From assembly GCA_034408875.1 (NCBI GenBank), contig JAWXCJ010000216.1, positions 1 through 8,695 of the forward strand: a stretch of 8,695 nt of DNA. Direction: 5' to 3'. Under the pieces are notes generated by a model that was not told the DNA's origin, searched no databases, and worked only from the letters and a program-made list of their open reading frames with translations. The stretch is from JANNHK01 sp034408875 (lineage in GTDB: Bacteria > Actinomycetota > Acidimicrobiia > IMCC26256 > PALSA-610). Below are positions 4,815 to 8,695 of the stretch, in pieces (position 1 is the first letter of the stretch; the number at the start of each line of letters is the position of its first letter). The position numbers and the translations under genes were made by a program.

Positions 4815-5983
4815 CACGCTTCCTTCGTGAACAGGATCGCCGACGTGGGGACGCCTTCGCCCGACGTCACCAATGAAACGTCGGCGCCTTCGACCTGGCT
4901 CGTTGACGTGCCTCGGATCTGGCGGACGCCTTCGAGTACGAGGTTGAAGCCGTGCACGTAGGCCTCGGACATGCCGCCGCCCGACGTGTTGACCGGCAGG
5001 CGCCCGTTCGGCCACTCGATGTTGCCGTCGTCGGTGAACGGCCCGCCCTCACCGCGCTCGCAGAAGCCGTAGCCCTCGAGCGACAAGGGAATGAGCGGGC
5101 TGAACGCGTCGTAGAGCTGCGCCACCTTCACGTCGGCGGGACCGACGTCGGAGTTGGCCCACAACCGTTTTGCCGCGGTCCACGCCGGCCCGCGCAACGG
5201 GTCGTCGGTGAAGTAGTTGGTCATCGTCTGGTGCTGCGGCGGCAGGCCCTGCGCGTACGAGTGGATGTACGCGGGCGGGTGCTTGGCGTCGCGCGCCCGC
5301 TCCGCGGTGGTGATCACGACCGCGAGCGCACCGTCGGTCTCCAGGCAGTTGTCGAACAGGCACAACGGTTCCGAGATCCACCGCGCGTTCATGTACTCCT
5401 CGCGCGACAGCGTCTTGTGGCCCATGGTCGCGACCGGGTTGCGGTTGGCGTGCTTGCGGAACGCGATCGCGACATTGGCCAAGTGGTCGCGCGTGCCGCC
5501 GTAGTCGTGCATGTACCGGCGGGTGAGGATCGCGATCTCGTCGACGGGGCGGATGATCCCGAACGGCCGCGTCCACTGCCAGTTGTTCGAGATGCGGCCC
5601 GCGGTCTGCGCCCACGGCCGGCTGCCTTTGCCGGCACGCTTGCGCGCCCGCCATGCCACCGCCACCTCGCATTGACCGGTTGCGACGGCCATGGCCGCGT
5701 GGCCTGTGACCCCGCACCCGGCGCCACCGCCGTAGCCGACCTGCGAGAAGAACGTGATATCGCCAAGGCCGACGTTGCGGGCCAGGTCGACCTCGCGGTC
5801 GTTCTCCATGTTGAACGACGCAAGCCCGTCGACCTCCGACGGCGCGATGCCCGCGTCGTCGAGCGCGGCCGATACCGCCTGGCACGCGAGCGACAACTCG
5901 GAGTCCTCGATGCCCTTGCCGAGCGCCGTCTGTCCGATGCCGACGACCGCCGTCTTTCCCAGAAGAAGGTTGTCGCGTATCAC
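4814..5983 (-). CDS. Thiolase-like lipid-transfer protein, probable acyl-CoA retro-aldolase
   Basis: This 389-residue protein belongs to the SCP-x/Ltp branch of the thiolase superfamily. The fold signature is complete: AVVGIGQTALGKG, ALDDAGIAPSEVDGL, GYGGGAGCGVTGHAAM, LYDAFSPLIPLSLEGYGFCERGEGG and NTSGGGMSEAYVHG. The C-terminal GHP histidine motif of true thiolases is replaced by AYVHG, and the Cys in GAGCG is shifted by about one position from the usual nucleophile. Tyr291 (LYDAFS) and Tyr342 (AYVHG) match the tyrosine positions I recall for the Ltp2 aldolase active site. The likely job is carbon-carbon cleavage of a beta-hydroxyacyl-CoA with the DUF35 protein next door. The start is taken at GTG 5983, which overlaps the crotonase stop as GTGA; GTG 5995 is an alternative adding four residues. 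Superfamily firm; aldolase rather than thiolase is inferred. Confidence 0.9.
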   Translation of the reverse strand: MIRDNLLLGKTAVVGIGQTALGKGIEDSELSLACQAVSAALDDAGIAPSEVDGLASFNMENDREVDLARNVGLGDITFFSQVGYGGGAGCGVTGHAAMAVATGQCEVAVAWRARKRAGKGSRPWAQTAGRISNNWQWTRPFGIIRPVDEIAILTRRYMHDYGGTRDHLANVAIAFRKHANRNPVATMGHKTLSREEYMNARWISEPLCLFDNCLETDGALAVVITTAERARDAKHPPAYIHSYAQGLPPQHQTMTNYFTDDPLRGPAWTAAKRLWANSDVGPADVKVAQLYDAFSPLIPLSLEGYGFCERGEGGPFTDDGNIEWPNGRLPVNTSGGGMSEAYVHGFNLVLEGVRQIRGTSTSQVEGADVSLVTSGEGVPTSAILFTKEA

Positions 5984-6804
5984 CAGCCCTGCCACTTCGG
6001 CTCGCGGCGCTCGCGGAATGACGCGACACCTTCGCCGCCGTCGCTGGTGAACTGGTTGAGTTCGACCATCGTGGCTTCTTCTTCGAGGAGATCACGCCGC
6101 GACAGCTCCGACGCGTCGTGCAACAGCTTCTTCGACCAGCCGATCGCCTTTGTCGGCCCGGACGCGAGCCGTTCTGCCCATTCCTTGGCGGCTTGTTGTA
6201 GTTCCGCGGCAGGCACGACCTTGTTCACGATGCCGAGGTCCTTCGCGTCGGCCGCCGACAAGTCGTCACCGAAGAAGATGAGCTCCTTGGCCTTGTGCAT
6301 CCCGACGATGCGCGGCAGCAGGTAAGCGACGCCACCGTCGGGTACGAGGCCGCGGCGCACGAACACCTGGATGAGCTTCGCGTTGTCGGCCGCGATCACC
6401 AGGTCGGCCGCGAGCACGAGCATCGACCCGCCGCCCGCCGCGGTGCCGTTCAGCGCGACGATCACGGGCTTCTCGCAGTCTTGGATCGACTGCATCAGGG
6501 TTTGGAAACCGCGCCGCATCATGTTGATGCCGGTGCCGATCACCCGTTCGGGCGCACCTTCGGGCTTCTCGCGCATCGGCTGCGGCACCGACAGGTCGGC
6601 TCCCGTGCAGAAGTGCCGCTCACCGGCGGCAGTCAGGACGATGGCGCGCACGGCCAAGTCCACCTGCGCATCCCGAAACGTTTGGATCAGCTCGTCGCGC
6701 ACGTAATAGGGGATCGCGTTCCCCTTGTCGGCGCGGTTGATCGTGAGCCACAGCACGCCGTTCTCCAAGCGCTTCTGCAGTTCGTCGGAAGTTTCAGCTG
6801 CCAC
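5980..6804 (-). CDS. Enoyl-CoA hydratase/isomerase family protein (crotonase fold)
   Basis: This 274-residue cytoplasmic enzyme acts on an acyl-CoA, either hydrating or shifting a double bond. The oxyanion-hole blocks are present: HFCTGADLS (65-72) and NGTAAGGGSMLVLAAD (119-134). The next block, RRGLVPDGGVAYLLPRIVG (150-168), is typical of the PaaG/isomerase type with its Asp156. Both hydratase glutamates appear replaced (Met128 and Phe148 at the positions of Glu144 and Glu164 of rat mitochondrial hydratase), so isomerisation is more likely than hydration. The C-terminus FRERREPKWQGW is common in crotonases. GTG 6804 is supported by GGGAG about eight bases upstream. The gene follows the synthetase by 64 bases and overlaps the thiolase-like gene by four, so it is the second gene of the operon. 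Confidence 0.92.
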   Translation of the reverse strand: MAAETSDELQKRLENGVLWLTINRADKGNAIPYYVRDELIQTFRDAQVDLAVRAIVLTAAGERHFCTGADLSVPQPMREKPEGAPERVIGTGINMMRRGFQTLMQSIQDCEKPVIVALNGTAAGGGSMLVLAADLVIAADNAKLIQVFVRRGLVPDGGVAYLLPRIVGMHKAKELIFFGDDLSAADAKDLGIVNKVVPAAELQQAAKEWAERLASGPTKAIGWSKKLLHDASELSRRDLLEEEATMVELNQFTSDGGEGVASFRERREPKWQGW

Positions 6805-6821
6805 TTCTATGGCTCCCTTCG

Positions 6822-6835
6822 CTCTCGTTCGAGAG
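6822..6835. repeat. Short inverted repeat in the synthetase-crotonase gap
   Basis: CTCTCG (6822-6827) and CGAGAG (6830-6835) are perfect inverted arms around TT, between the stop of the synthetase and the ribosome site of the crotonase. As RNA it could form a 5-bp stem with a four-base loop. It could tune message processing or be chance. There is no sign of a terminator or a new promoter here. Confidence 0.35.
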
Positions 6836-6868
6836 GCCTTCGGCGAGCGGACCTTCGCTGCGTCCGCA

Positions 6869-8695
6869 CTATTTCTTCACCACCAGAGCGTCGAGGGCAA
6901 CCGCACCGCGCGAGCGCACGATGAGGGGATTGATGTCGAGTTCGCGTACGTCGCCCGCGAGGTCGAGGGCCAAGCGTTGCACGTTCATGATCACGGCGAC
7001 GAGCGCGTCGACGTCGGCGGGCCTCCGGCCGCGCACGCCGTCGAGGAGTTTGGAGCCCTTCAACTCACGCAGCATGCGCCGCGCTTCGGGTTCGTCGAAC
7101 GGCGGCACGCGGAATGTCACGTCTTCGAACACCTCGACGAATACGCCGCCGAGACCGACCGTGACGACGGGGCCGAAGAGGTCGTCGTGCGAGACGCCGA
7201 CGAGGAACTCGACGCCACCCGTGACCATTTCACTGACAAGCACGCCCTCGATGCGCGCCGAGCGGTCGGCCCGCTTGGCCTTGCGCAGCAACTCGTCGTA
7301 AGTGGCGCGCACGTCCGTGGCCGAACCGACGCCGACGCGCACGAGCCCGGCATCGCTCTTGTGCAACAGGTCGGGCGACGACACTTTCATCACGACCGGG
7401 AACCCGATTGCCTGAGCGGCGCGCACCGCGGCCGCGGCCGAGGTACACAACTCGTCCTTCGAGTGCTTGATGCCGTACGCCTTGATCAGCTGCTTGCTCG
7501 CGTGCTCCGACAGCGCTTCACCCGGTACGAGGCCGGCGAGCAGCTTGCGGGCCTTGCGGGAGGCGGGGAGCGGTTCCGTCGGGGCACCCACGAACGGAGA
7601 GCGATATCGCGCCGCGAAGGTCCAGTAGTCGACGTACGCCCGCGCCGCCTTCACGCAGTTGTTGAACGTGCGGAACGTGGGAAGCCCGCCGTCGAGGAGT
7701 TGCTTGTAGTACGTGTCGTCGGTGCCCGCGGGCGCGCCCCACACGACGAAGATCGGCTTGGTTGTCGTTCTCGCGACCGCGACGATGTCGCGAGTGAACG
7801 GCTTCGAGAACATCTCGACCGCGCCGGTAATCGGGATAACCACGATGTCGACGTTGGGGTCGGCGACGATGACGTCGAGGATCCGGCGGCCGCGTGGGTC
7901 GGCGACGGGCGGCCCGCCGCAGTCGACGGGGTTCGACACCCGTAGGTATGCAGGGATGAGCCCGTCGTGCAGTGCGCGCTGCGACTCTTTCGTGAGGTCG
8001 GGGAGCGCGAGTCCGGCGTCGGCGAGCATGTCGGCCATGTGTGCGCCGGTGCCGCCGCTGACCGCGTAGACGCACACTCCGGGGTTGCCCTTCTTGGCCC
8101 ATTTCGGCGGCGACGCGGGTCGGGTGCGGGCGAGGGCGGCGGACACGTCGAGCAACTCGTCGAGCCCGTCGACGCGGGTCACGCCGAACTGGCGGAACAC
8201 CGCGCTCGTGACGTTGTCGGCGCCGGTGAGGTGGCCGGTATGCGACGCGGCCATCGACCGGCCTGCGTCGGTGCGCCCGACCTTCACCATCACGATCGGC
8301 TTACGCAGTCGGGCCGCGTGGTCGGCGGCGAGCATCAACGTGCGGCCGTCTTTGAAGCCTTCGATGTAACACGCGACCACGCCGACTTCGGGCTGGTCGG
8401 CGAAGTGGCGGGCGAAGTCGGCGAACTCGAGGTCGACCTCGTTGCCGGTCGGCGCCCAGTGCGTGAGCCGGATGCCGATCTCCTGGCCCTGGAACACGGG
8501 GCGGCCCTGGTGCCCCGATTGCGTGATGAGCGCGATCGCCGGACCGTCGAGGTCGTCGCGGAAGTCCTCGAACGCGTTGAGGTTGGTGTTCGGCCCGAGC
8601 AGGCGCACGTCGCCGCTCTCGACCAACGCCGCGAGCCGGGCTTCGAGTTGTGCACCCGCGGCGCCCGCTTCGGAGAACCCGGCCGCGAAGATCAC
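6869..8695 (-). CDS. ADP-forming acyl-CoA synthetase (acetate-CoA ligase type), N-terminus cut by window edge
   Basis: The enzyme makes acyl-CoA from an acid, CoA and ATP, giving ADP and phosphate, through a phospho-histidine. The visible 608 residues hold the end of the CoA-binding Rossmann domain (VIFAAGFSEAG, RLLGPNTNLN), the succinyl-CoA-ligase-like flavodoxin domain (LITQSGHQG, CYIEGFKDGRTL, then SHTG with the likely phosphorylated His152), a second such domain (about 205-345, VYAVSGGTGAHM, NPVDCGG) and a C-terminal ATP-grasp domain (about 385-608: FPVVMKVSSPDLLHKSDAGLV, VGLGGVFVEVFEDV, ELDINPLIV). The fused order matches one-chain ACD enzymes of about 700 residues, so roughly 90-100 N-terminal residues lie beyond 8695. 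The GTG at the edge is an internal valine. The stop is TAG at 6871-6869. No acetyltransferase domain follows the ATP-grasp. It is the first visible gene of the operon and would activate its substrate; which acid is unknown. Confidence 0.93.
   Translation of the reverse strand: MIFAAGFSEAGAAGAQLEARLAALVESGDVRLLGPNTNLNAFEDFRDDLDGPAIALITQSGHQGRPVFQGQEIGIRLTHWAPTGNEVDLEFADFARHFADQPEVGVVACYIEGFKDGRTLMLAADHAARLRKPIVMVKVGRTDAGRSMAASHTGHLTGADNVTSAVFRQFGVTRVDGLDELLDVSAALARTRPASPPKWAKKGNPGVCVYAVSGGTGAHMADMLADAGLALPDLTKESQRALHDGLIPAYLRVSNPVDCGGPPVADPRGRRILDVIVADPNVDIVVIPITGAVEMFSKPFTRDIVAVARTTTKPIFVVWGAPAGTDDTYYKQLLDGGLPTFRTFNNCVKAARAYVDYWTFAARYRSPFVGAPTEPLPASRKARKLLAGLVPGEALSEHASKQLIKAYGIKHSKDELCTSAAAAVRAAQAIGFPVVMKVSSPDLLHKSDAGLVRVGVGSATDVRATYDELLRKAKRADRSARIEGVLVSEMVTGGVEFLVGVSHDDLFGPVVTVGLGGVFVEVFEDVTFRVPPFDEPEARRMLRELKGSKLLDGVRGRRPADVDALVAVIMNVQRLALDLAGDVRELDINPLIVRSRGAVALDALVVKK

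Noticed and set aside
4815..5015. N-terminal extension of the DUF35 protein to 5015.
   Set aside because: It lies inside the thiolase-like gene in another frame and is Arg/Pro-rich. The ATG at 4814 has a ribosome site and gives the normal family length.
4952..6325. Plus-strand 457-codon open frame, and the one at 6725-7945.
   Set aside because: Both are antisense to well-conserved operon genes and have the Arg/Val/His/Asp composition of high-GC shadows.
8693..8695. GTG at the right edge as start of the acyl-CoA synthetase.
   Set aside because: It is the valine of VIFAAGFSEAG inside the CoA-binding domain; the true N-terminus is outside the window.

Overview
The window is high-GC DNA with dense genes, frequent GTG starts, 1-4 nt gene overlaps and few Shine-Dalgarno sites away from operon interiors. 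Gene content is acyl-CoA metabolism: a family III CoA-transferase, an ADP-forming acyl-CoA synthetase, a crotonase, a lipid-transfer-protein thiolase with a DUF35 partner, and an amidohydrolase-2 protein. This suits an actinomycete-type bacterium. My best guess is an acidimicrobial or related uncultured lineage, but that is inference and not read from any marker gene.

Layout: (1) 1-1433, minus strand: a small hypothetical membrane protein (1041-1433) followed by a family III CoA-transferase that runs off the left edge (1-1034). (2) 1434-1539: a divergent control region with a candidate -35/-10 and a perfect CTGACA-N4-TGTCAG inverted repeat. (3) 1540-2703, plus: an amidohydrolase-2 family protein. 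(4) 2739-3461, minus: a MerR-family regulator with two tandem MerR-like winged-helix units and no cysteine, ending inside a perfect 22-bp tandem duplication. (5) 3462-3585: a divergent promoter region with a strong promoter, a 24-bp imperfect dyad over its -10, and a leader hairpin touching the Shine-Dalgarno site. (6) 3586-3747, plus: an unrecognised 53-aa protein, followed by a strong GC hairpin at 3803-3830. (7) 3934-4356, plus: a 140-aa DUF6941-like protein, apparently leaderless. (8) 4371-8695, minus: a compact operon read right to left: ADP-forming acyl-CoA synthetase (5' end cut by the window), crotonase-family protein, thiolase-like aldolase candidate, DUF35 zinc-ribbon/OB-fold protein.

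The operon can be read as an activation, double-bond and carbon-carbon cleavage module. The synthetase would make an acyl-CoA. The crotonase would hydrate it or, judging by its residues, isomerise a double bond. The thiolase-like protein with its DUF35 subunit would cleave the chain, probably by a retro-aldol reaction as in the Ltp2/DUF35 enzymes of steroid side-chain degradation. No dehydrogenase lies in the window, so the pathway is incomplete here and the substrate is unknown.

The least explained part is the MerR / 53-aa protein pair at 2739-3747. A cysteine-free, domain-duplicated MerR protein faces a small unrecognised ORF with unusually good expression signals, and a dyad sits between them. 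It is the best candidate in the window for something undescribed. No rRNA, tRNA, CRISPR array, insertion sequence or phage gene was seen.
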